Under the pieces are notes generated by a model, which made no database searches, had not been told where the DNA came from, and saw only the letters and a list, made by a program, of their open reading frames with translations. This document shows positions 25,158-33,607 of a stretch of 64,000 bases of DNA, piece by piece. Source of the stretch: BOG-908 sp964244615 (GTDB lineage Bacteria > Pseudomonadota > Alphaproteobacteria > Acetobacterales > Acetobacteraceae); the NCBI GenBank assembly GCA_964244615.1, contig CAXTJP010000004.1, positions 1 to 64,000 of the forward strand, in the 5' to 3' direction. The position numbers and the translations under genes are program-made. How positions within the stretch are numbered: position 1 is the stretch's first letter; each line of letters opens with the position of its first letter.

Positions 25158-26577
25158 GGATTGATTTCAGAAGGGCCTCCGCATCCGCGCCGCCAGGCTC
25201 AAGCGTGACGGACCTGGCGATCGTCGGATCGGCCGTACCACGGCCCAGCATGTCGCCCAGCATTCGCAGCCGGTCACGGAGCCCGCCCACGCCCTGCACG
25301 CCGCCGACCCGCACGGCGTAGGCCGCCAACCGCCCGGTGTCGCGGGCACTGACAAGCATCCAGGGCGACGCCTCCGACCCCGGCGTTTGCCAGGCCTCGG
25401 TGTCGATGTCGCCGCCAAGCCCCGCAATCGCGGGCAGGCGAGCCGCATCGAGGACACGAGCCGGGTTGGAGCCGTGCGGCAGCGCGGTGCTCACCAGCCG
25501 CAGGCTCTGTCCACCGCAGAGAAAGGCGGCGGTAACGGTTGGGCCGGAGACACGGGCGCCGAAGCCGACACAGCCGACGAGCGGCTCCGGGGCGGCCGGC
25601 GCAGCAACAGAACCGGAGGGTGCGCCCTGTCCGGCGAGAAGCGGGCAGGCCAGTGCCAGCACAAGCACCGGCCCGCCGGCCAGCGCCACGGCCCGGCCCG
25701 GCGGTCCCGCGTCACCGGTCGAGCGATACCGGCCCGACGCGGCGGTGACCGGCGCCTGGCGGAACGGCAGCCCAGCCAGCGCCAGCAGCACGATGACGGT
25801 CGAGAAAAAAACCCAGCCATAGATCAGGTGGTCCGCCGCCCCGGCCCGCGCACTGCCCAGCGCGTGGCCCAGCAGCACGATACCCAGCGCCCGCACGCCG
25901 TTGGCCAGCACCGGCACCGCGCAGGACACCGCGACGAACAGGAGCCGCCGCCCGGGCGAGCGGAACATCGTGACCGCGTACAGCACGCCGAACGCCACAG
26001 ACGCGATCAGGAAACGCAACCCGGCGCACGCCTCGGCCACGTAGAACACGCCCTCGGGTATGGTGATCTGGAAGCTGTCGGCCTCGAAAGGGATGTCCAG
26101 CAGGCGCAGCCCGGCCACGACCGAGCCGGCGGTGAAACGTTGCAGCACCGGGGTGACAAAGGCCCCGAACGGCACCAGGAACACGAGGTAGAGAAAGGCC
26201 GCCGACAGCGCCCACCACAGCCGGGCGCCGAGCACGGCCAGCAGCAGCAGGAGCACGAAGCCGAGCGCCGCCAGCTGCCGCCCTTCCATGATCCCCAGCA
26301 GGTCCGACAACCACCAGGCCAGCACCAGCGGTATCGCCAGCAACCCGGCCCAGGCGGCGGGCCGCGCCGGTTGCGCCGCGAGCACGCCCCGCCTCTCCCA
26401 CAGCAGCCAGGCCACGATCGGCAGCACCAGCCAGCAATGGCCGTAGGCGGTGGAGCTGTTCCACACCGTCACCGCCGACGCGATCTCCGGCCGGAACACC
26501 GCGCCAAGCACGAAGACCCCCGCCGCCGCCGCGATCCAGGCCGCGCCGTCACGCCGCAGCGCCGCGGCGGCGTTCAT
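25102..26577 (-). CDS. xrtA: Exosortase A with fused EpsI-like C-terminal domain
   Basis: This polytopic membrane transpeptidase is predicted to cleave PEP-CTERM sorting signals. The catalytic triad of the family is present: C184 in AEACAGLRFL, R229 in NGVRALG and H250 in DHLIYGW. Residues 1-300 form about eight membrane segments. Residues 310-491 are a periplasmic domain (LVGCVGFGA, SPWMLVSARDTGRLAAYAVR) like EpsI/DUF3485, which is a separate protein in many loci. It is the last gene of the leftward EPS operon, overlapping the FemAB gene by 4 bp. No PEP-CTERM protein is visible in the window. Confidence 0.93.
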   Translation of the reverse strand: MNAAAALRRDGAAWIAAAAGVFVLGAVFRPEIASAVTVWNSSTAYGHCWLVLPIVAWLLWERRGVLAAQPARPAAWAGLLAIPLVLAWWLSDLLGIMEGRQLAALGFVLLLLLAVLGARLWWALSAAFLYLVFLVPFGAFVTPVLQRFTAGSVVAGLRLLDIPFEADSFQITIPEGVFYVAEACAGLRFLIASVAFGVLYAVTMFRSPGRRLLFVAVSCAVPVLANGVRALGIVLLGHALGSARAGAADHLIYGWVFFSTVIVLLALAGLPFRQAPVTAASGRYRSTGDAGPPGRAVALAGGPVLVLALACPLLAGQGAPSGSVAAPAAPEPLVGCVGFGARVSGPTVTAAFLCGGQSLRLVSTALPHGSNPARVLDAARLPAIAGLGGDIDTEAWQTPGSEASPWMLVSARDTGRLAAYAVRVGGVQGVGGLRDRLRMLGDMLGRGTADPTIARSVTLEPGGADAEALLKSILTQLGPGRFAAGSATTRS

Positions 26578-27614
26578 CCGACGCCCCTGACCAGCACGGG
26601 GCCGAGCAGGTTGGCCACCGGCACCGGCAGGCGCTTCCAGGCGGCGATCATCAGCCGGTATTTGGGGTTGAGCGGGTTCACCTCCGGCACCGCCTGTCCC
26701 GGCGCCAGCGCCAGCCGGTAGTGCAGCTTCGCAGGCTGGAACCCCCAGTTCTTCTTGAACGCGAACGCGCCGGTCCCTTCCTTGCTGCGCCCGAAATCGA
26801 ACAGGCGGCAGCCGCGCGCGGCGGCGCGACGCATCACCTCCCAGTACATGAAATCGTTGCCCTGGCAGGTACGCGCGGTGTCGGTCCCGCCGCCGTAATA
26901 GGGGATCACCTCGTCGCGCCAGTAGAAGTTCATCACCGAGGCGACCGGCACGCTTGCGTTGCGGACCGTGACCACGTCGAGCGACGGGCCGAACGTCTCG
27001 GCCAGGATGCGGAAGTAGCGTCGCGCGAACACCGGGGTGCCGAGGTTGCGCACGCTGACCGCGTAGATCGCGTGCAGCAGGTCCACGTCGCGATCGGTGG
27101 TGGCGACCAGCCCGCGTTCGATGCCCTTGCGCACCACCGCGCGCTGCTTTCGCGGGATAGCACGCAGGTTGGCGTCGTCATCGCCGGCGATGGCGCGGCG
27201 GAACGTCACGTAGAGCGCATCACGTTCCTGCCAGTCATCGTCCAGCCAGCCGGTTGGTGGTGCCTGAAGGAAACGAAACTCGCAGGCCTGCGCCCCGAGC
27301 TGGGCGCGCAACCTGGCCGCATGATCCGACAACGCCCGCGCCGCCTCGGCGCTGGCCACCAGCGGACCGCCGTAGACGCAGAACGGGTTGGACACCAACG
27401 CGTGGCCGAACAGGCGCGTGCGCACCTGCACCAGCGGCAGCACGCCCACGACGGCGCCGTCCTGCTCGGCCATAACGTAGTGCGCACGGTGGGAAAACGC
27501 TCGCTCGATCACACCGCGCCAGGCAGCCAGGTGGAAGAAGGTCGCCTCCGGCCGGGCGTGCACGAAGGCATCCCACGGAGCGGTGTCAGGCCCCAGAGCC
27601 ACGACACGGATCAT
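26574..27614 (-). CDS. FemAB family XrtA/PEP-CTERM-associated protein
   Basis: The 346-residue product matches the TIGR03019 family found in XrtA loci: ATFFHLAAWRGVIERAF, VSNPFCVYGGPLV, RAIPRKQRAVVRKGIERG and CRLFDFGRSKEGTGAFAFKKNWGF. FemAB-fold enzymes transfer aminoacyl or acyl groups to a sugar or lipid-linked acceptor; the donor here is unknown. It overlaps the deacetylase gene upstream and xrtA downstream by 4 bp each. Confidence 0.9.
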   Translation of the reverse strand: MIRVVALGPDTAPWDAFVHARPEATFFHLAAWRGVIERAFSHRAHYVMAEQDGAVVGVLPLVQVRTRLFGHALVSNPFCVYGGPLVASAEAARALSDHAARLRAQLGAQACEFRFLQAPPTGWLDDDWQERDALYVTFRRAIAGDDDANLRAIPRKQRAVVRKGIERGLVATTDRDVDLLHAIYAVSVRNLGTPVFARRYFRILAETFGPSLDVVTVRNASVPVASVMNFYWRDEVIPYYGGGTDTARTCQGNDFMYWEVMRRAAARGCRLFDFGRSKEGTGAFAFKKNWGFQPAKLHYRLALAPGQAVPEVNPLNPKYRLMIAAWKRLPVPVANLLGPVLVRGVG

Positions 27615-28480
27615 GGCGGGTCCAGTTCGGCGGCGAACACCCGGTCCATGCGGTCCCAGGCGAAGTCGGACAGCAGCCGTCTCACCCGGCCCGCCGTGCG
27701 CCCCAGGTTGACGGTGTGCCTGAACTGCGCGAGGCGCGGTGCGGCCGCCACACGCGGCTGGCCGGGATCGATCTCCCACGGGTGGGTGTAGAACACGCCG
27801 CGCGCCCTCTCGGCACCCACCCGACGCAGACCGGCGCGGAACACCCGATACGGCATCAGGCGGAAATAGCCGCCGCCGGAGAACGGCAGGTTGCGGCCGC
27901 CCAGCCGCAGCGTGGTCATCGGCAGTTCCAGCAGCCGGCCACCACCCACGCGATGCGGGCCGCGTGGCGCGTCCGGCATGCCATACAAGTCGTGGCGGAC
28001 CGGATAGACGCTCGAACTGTAGGCGTAACCCTGATCGGCGAGCACCTCGAACGCCCACGGGTTGCGCGCGTCGATCGAGAAGGTGGGCGCGCGGTAGCCG
28101 CGTACCGCAACGCCGCCCACATCCTCCAGCAAGCGGCGCGCGCGGCCCACATCCTCGGCGAAATCGGCCGGACCCTGTTCGTGGACCGGACGATGCGCGT
28201 AGCCGTGGCTCGCCAGCTCGTGCCCCCCTGCCACGATCCGGCGCACCAGGTCCGTGTGACGGTCCGCCACCCAGCCGAGCGTAAAGAAGGTGGCATGCAC
28301 GCCAGCATCGGCAAACATCTGCAAAAAACGGTCGGTGCTGGCCTCGACGCGGCGCGGCAGGCCGTCCCAATCGCCGCGCGCGATCGTGCCGGCAAAGGCC
28401 TGAACCTGGAACCAATCCTCCACGTCCACCGTCATCGCGTTGGTGGGCGGTGCGGTGTGCGCTGCAGCCGGCCCACGCAT
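27611..28480 (-). CDS. XrtA-associated polysaccharide deacetylase
   Basis: This is an NodB-homology deacetylase of 289 residues resembling TIGR03006. The motif MTVDVEDWFQVQAF (16-29) contains the catalytic aspartate and metal-binding aspartate (D19, D22), and SHGYAH (91-96) contributes the histidines. RGYRAPTFSID and FYTHPWEID complete the active site. It likely removes N-acetyl groups from the nascent exopolysaccharide. The start at 28480 lies 2 bases past the barrel-protein stop; ATG at residue 16 is an alternative start. Confidence 0.92.
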   Translation of the reverse strand: MRGPAAAHTAPPTNAMTVDVEDWFQVQAFAGTIARGDWDGLPRRVEASTDRFLQMFADAGVHATFFTLGWVADRHTDLVRRIVAGGHELASHGYAHRPVHEQGPADFAEDVGRARRLLEDVGGVAVRGYRAPTFSIDARNPWAFEVLADQGYAYSSSVYPVRHDLYGMPDAPRGPHRVGGGRLLELPMTTLRLGGRNLPFSGGGYFRLMPYRVFRAGLRRVGAERARGVFYTHPWEIDPGQPRVAAAPRLAQFRHTVNLGRTAGRVRRLLSDFAWDRMDRVFAAELDPP

Positions 28481-28482
28481 GC

Positions 28483-30234
28483 TCAGAACCGCTTCACGGC
28501 GCCGACGAGGACCGTCGTGTCGTTGCCGTTCAGGCCCTGGTAGCCCGCCGCTGCAAACGCCGAGCCGCCGACCACGTAGGTGCCGCCAACGCGGACGTAG
28601 CCGGTCAGCGTATTGGTGAACGTGCGGTCCAGCCCCACCGAGACGGCGATCGTCTGCCCAGTATCGCCGGCGCTCCCCTGCACCAGGCCGGTCCGGTTCC
28701 GGTCGTACTGCACGAAGCCGGTCAGGCTCAGCACGGGGCTGAGCTCGTGCACTACGGTCAAGCTGCAAAACATGCCGCTGGTGGAGACGGGGGTGAACGG
28801 CCCGACCTGACGCCCGACCGGATCCGTCGTCTCCTGCTGCACCGACAGGGTGACGGTGTCGCGGCGGGCGAGCCAGCTGGCCGAGACGTCGAGCCGGTGA
28901 ATACGGTTGAGGTTCTGATTGGCCCCGAACGCGTTGTCCGACTGCAGCAGCGGCGCCGCCTGCAGCGCCGAGGCTGCGGCGCCCGTGCCGTCGGCTGCGC
29001 TGTCCAGCAGCGTGTTCTGCACATCCTGCTGGAAGGTGGAGATGCCGGCCGAGTAGCCGCCGAACACCCGTATGGTCGGCGCGACCTGCACCGAGCCCTG
29101 CACGAACGCCGAGCCGAACCCGTCGAGGTAGCGGTACTCCACCGTCAGGCTGCTCCCCCGGCTGGGGGTCAGCTGAACGCCGCCGGAGCCGACCGGACCC
29201 GAATAGCCGAACCCGCTGCGCGGGTAGGCGAGGTCCTCGTAAGCGGCCTCGCCCAGCAGCGAGACGAGCCGGGTGACGGCGTAGCTGGCGTCGTCGGTGA
29301 ACAGCAGGCGGCGGCTGTCGGCCAGCGCGCCGGAGCCGTCGTAGAAGCTGTCGTCGGTGCCAACCTTATTGCGCAGCCGGCCCAGGTTCTCGCCCGTGGT
29401 GTAGCTGGCGAACACCCGCTTGGTCGCCAGGTACGAACTGCCATAGGCGCCCAACCCGCCCAGCACGTTGTCACCGGCCAGGCCCGGCGCGTCGGTGGCG
29501 CTGTAGGCGTAACTGGCTCCGGCCTGAACCGTGCCGTTGCCGCCGAGCGTGCGGCTCAGATAAGGCGAGGCTGACATGCTGCTCACGGTCTGCCGGTTGC
29601 CGGGCGACAGCGTGACGGTGCTGGCCGGCCCGAGCCCGCCATAGACTGCCTCCTGGCTCACCGAGCCGCGCAGATCCACGTACAGCCAGCCAGGCAGGGC
29701 GGTGGCCACGATGCTGCCGTCGGCCTGCTGCTCGAACTGCGAGAAATCGCCATGCCGGGCGTAGATCTGCCCGGTCGGCCGGTAGTCCAGGCTGACCTGC
29801 AGGCGCTGCGTGGTGTCGACGATGTCGATCCCAGGCTGCAGCAGGGTGATGAGGTCGGAGCCGCCGCCGCTATGGCCGCTGTCAGGTGCGCCCACGTTGC
29901 TCGTGAACTCCTCAGACGCGCCGAACTGGCCGGTCATCCGCAGTGTCGGACCGGCTGCGGCAGGCGCTGGCTCTGCATCGCCGTAAGCTCGAAGCAGGTG
30001 CTCGCGCAGGTCCGATACCTCAGGATCGATGCCGGTGCGGGGAAGCAGCGTGTCGGCAGCCCCCGGCAGCGGCGGCGCCACGGCATCCTGGCCCGAGACG
30101 GCCTGAGCCAGCGCCGGCGCGGCCATGGCAGGGGACAGCAGCACCGTGGCAAGCAGCGACCCGGCGAGCGCCTGGCCGGGCCGGGCATGCCGGCCCGGAT
30201 CGTGCTCCAGATCCGAAAGCAAGCCCGATCGCAT
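28483..30234 (-). CDS. Outer-membrane beta-barrel protein of the EPS operon
   Basis: The 583-residue precursor has a signal peptide (hydrophobic stretch about 23-43). After about residue 100 it shows repeated amphipathic beta strands ending in aromatic residues (TLQVSLDYRP-like patterns; DRTFTNTLTGYVRVGGTYVVGG; final residue F). Position and character match the TIGR03016/BBP2_2 proteins of XrtA loci, presumed to be outer-membrane porins or export components. The start overlaps the BY-kinase stop by one base (TGATG). Confidence 0.85.
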   Translation of the reverse strand: MRSGLLSDLEHDPGRHARPGQALAGSLLATVLLSPAMAAPALAQAVSGQDAVAPPLPGAADTLLPRTGIDPEVSDLREHLLRAYGDAEPAPAAAGPTLRMTGQFGASEEFTSNVGAPDSGHSGGGSDLITLLQPGIDIVDTTQRLQVSLDYRPTGQIYARHGDFSQFEQQADGSIVATALPGWLYVDLRGSVSQEAVYGGLGPASTVTLSPGNRQTVSSMSASPYLSRTLGGNGTVQAGASYAYSATDAPGLAGDNVLGGLGAYGSSYLATKRVFASYTTGENLGRLRNKVGTDDSFYDGSGALADSRRLLFTDDASYAVTRLVSLLGEAAYEDLAYPRSGFGYSGPVGSGGVQLTPSRGSSLTVEYRYLDGFGSAFVQGSVQVAPTIRVFGGYSAGISTFQQDVQNTLLDSAADGTGAAASALQAAPLLQSDNAFGANQNLNRIHRLDVSASWLARRDTVTLSVQQETTDPVGRQVGPFTPVSTSGMFCSLTVVHELSPVLSLTGFVQYDRNRTGLVQGSAGDTGQTIAVSVGLDRTFTNTLTGYVRVGGTYVVGGSAFAAAGYQGLNGNDTTVLVGAVKRF

Positions 30235-31037
30235 CAGGCGGAGGCCGGCGGGATGTTCGGCTTGGCGTAGTAGCCGCCCGAGTAGCTGTAGGCGCCGAAC
30301 GCGGCGCGGTTCTGGCCGGCCTGCTTGTTGAGCAGCAGCACCACCTTGGGGCAGGCCTTGATCATCTCGAGCGCGGCTTCCAACTCGCCGCGCTGTGTCC
30401 GGCCGGCTTCGACCACCATCAGGATCTGCGAGGCGACCGGCGCCAGCACGCTGGGATCGCTGGTGGCCAGCAGCGGCCCGGTATCGATCACCAGCGTCGA
30501 ACCGGCGAAGCGCCGCGACAGCTGCTCGGCCGCCTCCTGCAGCGGCTGGCCATGGCCACTCCCGGCAATCGCCGCCGACCGGCTGCCCAGCGGCAGGAGC
30601 GAGAGGCCGGCGACCGGGGTGGCAGCCACCAGCCGCTCAGGCGAGAGGCGACTGTCGGCGATGTAGTCGAGCAGGCCGACGGCGCCGCTCAGTCCGAACA
30701 GGTCGGTAAGGCAGTGCGGCTTGGCGTCGGCATCGACCAGAAGCACCGGGCGCGCGCCGGTCCGGGCCAGGGCCGCGGCCAGGTTGACCGAGGCGAAGCT
30801 CTTGCCCTCCGCCGGGCGCGTGCTGGTCACCAGCACCACGTTTCCCGATCGCTCACCGGCTGCCAACGAGGCGTTGACCAGGCCGTGCAGGCGGCTGGCG
30901 GCGATGCGAAATTCGTCCCCGAGCCGGGTGCGGCCCTCGGACTCGACGATCAGCCCGGCGCGCGCCATGTCCTCGACCCGACGTGGCGTCCGCGTGTCCG
31001 GCAGCATGGCGGGGCCATCGGGAAGGTGCAGATCCAT
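30234..31037 (-). CDS. BY-kinase/CpsD-like ATPase of the XrtA EPS system
   Basis: The 267-residue P-loop protein has Walker A' TSTRPAEGKS followed by SVNLAAALARTGARPVLLVDAD (Walker A' and A). A Walker B-like TLVIDTGPLL follows, and the C-terminal tail YSYSGGYYAKP is the tyrosine cluster for autophosphorylation. It belongs to the TIGR03018 type. It works with the chain-length protein encoded just upstream, which it overlaps by one base (TGATG), to control polymer length and export. Confidence 0.92.
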   Translation of the reverse strand: MDLHLPDGPAMLPDTRTPRRVEDMARAGLIVESEGRTRLGDEFRIAASRLHGLVNASLAAGERSGNVVLVTSTRPAEGKSFASVNLAAALARTGARPVLLVDADAKPHCLTDLFGLSGAVGLLDYIADSRLSPERLVAATPVAGLSLLPLGSRSAAIAGSGHGQPLQEAAEQLSRRFAGSTLVIDTGPLLATSDPSVLAPVASQILMVVEAGRTQRGELEAALEMIKACPKVVLLLNKQAGQNRAAFGAYSYSGGYYAKPNIPPASA

Positions 31038-32536
31038 CAGAGGTGCTGCGTGTAGTGCAACAGCACGCCTCCGAGCACAGCCGCCAGCAGCCCGACCGCC
31101 GAACCGAAAACGGCCGCGTGCCGCAGCCTGGAGGCGAGCGAAAGCGGCATCGCCGCCAGCGAGATGGCGCCGATGACCGGCCGGCCCAGGGCGCGCAGGT
31201 CGTGGATCGTGTGGAACGACTGGTCCAGCATCATCAGGGCGCCAACGATCCCGACGCCGCCCGCAAGCCCCGCCACCAGCACGGCGATCGACAGCGGCAC
31301 GCGCGCCGGCGCCACCGGCGTCTGCGGCAGCTGCGGCGGGTCGATGATGACCATCTTGACGTTGTTCGCCCGCACCTGGGCTGCCGTCGCGATTCGCATG
31401 CCTTCGCGCCGGGCCAGCAGCTCATCGTAGTTCTTGCGAAGCACATCGTAATCGCGGTTGAGGTTGAGGTAGCGCGCCTCCAGGTTCGGCGCGCCGTGCT
31501 GGATCGTGTCGAGCCGGTCACGCTCGTGCGCCGCGTCGTCGATCTGGCGCTGCAAACTCTCGACCAGGGCATCGGTCTCGACCACGCGCAGCTTCAACTG
31601 CTCGTAGACCGGGTTGGGCGCCGATTTGCCGCCCGAGGCGGCCGCCGGTGCGGCATCGGAACGTCGCAGCCCCTCCACCACGCGCTTCTGCGAGATCACC
31701 TCCGGGTAGGCATCCGTGTAGACCTGCTGCAGGTTGCGCAGCTTCTCCTCGGCGGCGCGCAGGGCACCGTGCGTGTCGTAGCCGCCGCCGGCAGCCTGCT
31801 CGGTCACCACGAGCGCCGGGGTCGTGGTAAGCTCCCGGGCCAGCAGCACGCGTCGCGAACGGGCATCGGCCAACTGGCCGGACAGGGCGATCACCTGGGC
31901 GCGCGCCTGCTCCAGCCGGTTTCCCCCGCTCTCGCCCGGCAGGAGATCGGTGTAGCGGGTGCGGAACTCGGCGCGCTTGCCTTCGGCGTCGCGAAGCTGC
32001 CGCTCGTAGCTGGCGATCTGCTCGTCGAGGAACTGCGACGCTTTCTCCATGTCGTCGCGATTGTCGCCCGCCCGGTTCTCGATGTAGCTGGCCAGCACCG
32101 CCTGCACCACGTCGTAGGCCAGCTGCCGGTCCGGGGAGCGGAAGGCGATCGAGAAGATGTTGTGCGTCTGGGCGTTCACCTTGATCGTGGCGCCCAGCCT
32201 GGCGACCAGCCGCTCCATGTCGGCGGGCGTCCTCGCATCGAGCGCCAGATCCGTCTTGGCAATGATCTTCTCGATGTTCGGGCGCGACAGCAGCATGTGC
32301 TGAAGCAGATCGATCTGATCGGCCATCGAGCTGTCCGCCGCGATGCCGCGCAGCAGCGGCGTCAGCACCGCGTCCGCATCGATGTACACGCGCGCGCTCG
32401 CCTCGTACTGACTCGGCATGGCCCAGACGCCGAGCCATCCCGCAAGGCACAACACCCATGCGGCCACCAGGCCCCACCAGCGCCGGCGCCAGGCGAGCCG
32501 CCCGTAACGGCCAGCCATGTCCTGAAGCGATTCCAT
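31037..32536 (-). CDS. Wzz/GumC-like chain-length determinant of the XrtA EPS system
   Basis: This 499-residue inner-membrane protein carries an N-terminal transmembrane segment (about 20-40), a periplasmic domain with extended coiled coils (about 160-370; LDEQIASYERQLRDAEGKRAEF, shown in pieces) and a C-terminal transmembrane segment (LSIAVLVAGLAGGVGIVGAL). PxxP-like PPQLPQTPVAPARVP precedes the second membrane segment. It resembles TIGR03007. It lies between the export lipoprotein (73 bp gap) and the kinase. Confidence 0.92.
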   Translation of the reverse strand: MESLQDMAGRYGRLAWRRRWWGLVAAWVLCLAGWLGVWAMPSQYEASARVYIDADAVLTPLLRGIAADSSMADQIDLLQHMLLSRPNIEKIIAKTDLALDARTPADMERLVARLGATIKVNAQTHNIFSIAFRSPDRQLAYDVVQAVLASYIENRAGDNRDDMEKASQFLDEQIASYERQLRDAEGKRAEFRTRYTDLLPGESGGNRLEQARAQVIALSGQLADARSRRVLLARELTTTPALVVTEQAAGGGYDTHGALRAAEEKLRNLQQVYTDAYPEVISQKRVVEGLRRSDAAPAAASGGKSAPNPVYEQLKLRVVETDALVESLQRQIDDAAHERDRLDTIQHGAPNLEARYLNLNRDYDVLRKNYDELLARREGMRIATAAQVRANNVKMVIIDPPQLPQTPVAPARVPLSIAVLVAGLAGGVGIVGALMMLDQSFHTIHDLRALGRPVIGAISLAAMPLSLASRLRHAAVFGSAVGLLAAVLGGVLLHYTQHL

Positions 32537-32609
32537 ACCCGACCCTCGACTTCATCCGGCGCGTGGCAGCCGGCCGCACCACTATGCCTGCGCAATCGTC
32601 ATCACATCG

Positions 32610-33206
32610 TCAGAAGAAACTCTGCGGGATTATCAGCGTGTCGCCCGGCCGCATCACCATGTTCTGGCTGATGTCGCCGTCCCGTATCAGATCCGACAGG
32701 TGTACCGGGATGCGCTGCTCGGTCGTGCCCACACGGCGCACGATCACCGCACGGTTGCCGGCAGCGAACTTCGTAAGCCCCTTGGTGGCGATCATCACGT
32801 CCAGCAGGGTCATGTTCTCGCGATAAGGTATTGCCTGCGGATCGGTCGCCTCGCCGATCACGCGCACCTGGCGGTCCGCGGGGCCCTGGAACGAACGCAC
32901 CATCACCGTCACGTTTGGGTTGTTCACATAGGTTTTCAGGCTCGAAGCGATCGCGGCACCGAGTTCGGACGGGGTCTTTCCGGCGGCCATCACGTCGGGC
33001 ACCAGCGGTACCGAGATGCGCCCGTCCGGCCGCACCGGCAATTCACCTACCGAGAGCGGCGGGGCCTCGTAGACGAAGATCGACAGCACGTCACCAGGCC
33101 CGATCACATACTGGCCGGCATCCGAAGCCGCTGCCACGCCTGCATTGGCCGAAGGCCCAGGTGCAGCCGTCTGGCACGCGGCGAGGCACAGTAACCCGGC
33201 CAGCAC
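32610..33206 (-). CDS. Polysaccharide export lipoprotein (Wza/GumB-like)
   Basis: The 198-residue protein has a lipobox LLCLAAC near the N-terminus, then YVIGPGDVLSIFVYEAPPL (polysaccharide export domain), VRPDGRISVPLV and a SLBB-type segment with VRVIGEATDPQAIPYRENMTLLDVMI. It forms the periplasmic and outer-membrane channel for the polymer. GTG 33206 is the best start, because the open frame beyond it runs through the tRNA-like gene. No clear ribosome site is visible. Confidence 0.85.
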   Translation of the reverse strand: MLAGLLCLAACQTAAPGPSANAGVAAASDAGQYVIGPGDVLSIFVYEAPPLSVGELPVRPDGRISVPLVPDVMAAGKTPSELGAAIASSLKTYVNNPNVTVMVRSFQGPADRQVRVIGEATDPQAIPYRENMTLLDVMIATKGLTKFAAGNRAVIVRRVGTTEQRIPVHLSDLIRDGDISQNMVMRPGDTLIIPQSFF

Positions 33207-33232
33207 CGCATGACGCGGACCGATCCGGATCG

Positions 33233-33304
33233 TAGGCGCGGAAGGAGTTGAACCCCCGACCTCTGCCGAGTTGGAGCAGCGCTCTGCCACTGAGCTACAC
33301 GCCT
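33233..33304 (-). tRNA. tRNA-like gene, isotype uncertain (anticodon position reads AAC)
   Basis: A complete cloverleaf can be drawn: acceptor AGGCGTG/CGCGCCT with one wobble pair, D-stem GCTC/GAGC, anticodon stem CTGCT/GGCAG, 5-base variable loop and T-stem with TTCAACT loop. The anticodon loop is CCAACTC. By position the anticodon would be AAC (Val), but base 33 is C instead of U and base 37 is a pyrimidine, both unusual. No CCA is encoded after the discriminator A. It may be a degenerate tRNA or one with an unusual role. Confidence 0.6.
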
Positions 33305-33406
33305 TCAGCCGACCTTTGAGGTTGCCGCCACCATGGCCGCATCCCCAGGGCAAGTCGGCGCTTGAACCGTCGCAGGGCGTATATAAACAGCGACTCCTTA
33401 CCGATA

Positions 33407-33434
33407 AATGTATTTTTTTGACCTTGATTTGCAA
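33407..33434 (-). promoter_or_regulatory. Sigma70-like promoter for tRNA-like gene and EPS operon
   Basis: On the minus strand TTGCAA (33434-33429) and TACATT (33412-33407) are separated by 16 bp. The site is about 100 bp upstream of the tRNA-like gene, in the only A/T-rich part of the 303-bp intergenic region 33305-33607. No gene is seen in that region. Confidence 0.45.
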
Positions 33435-33607
33435 CCTGGCCGGGAGCATCTCCCACGCGATACGTCATAAAGCTGCGCAGGACCGGCGACAACACCCGTC
33501 CAGCACGGGTCGTGCTTCGTCGGTCTCGGCGCAGCGCTTTTTGTGCGTCGATCAGCTTCGATGCTTCAGGAGTCGGCCACGTTGCGAACCCACGCGAGAA
33601 TGTCGTC

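Noticed and set aside
25387..26721. 444-residue plus-strand frame antisense to xrtA
   Set aside because: Low-complexity Arg/Gln/His/Gly product; xrtA has all catalytic residues on the other strand.
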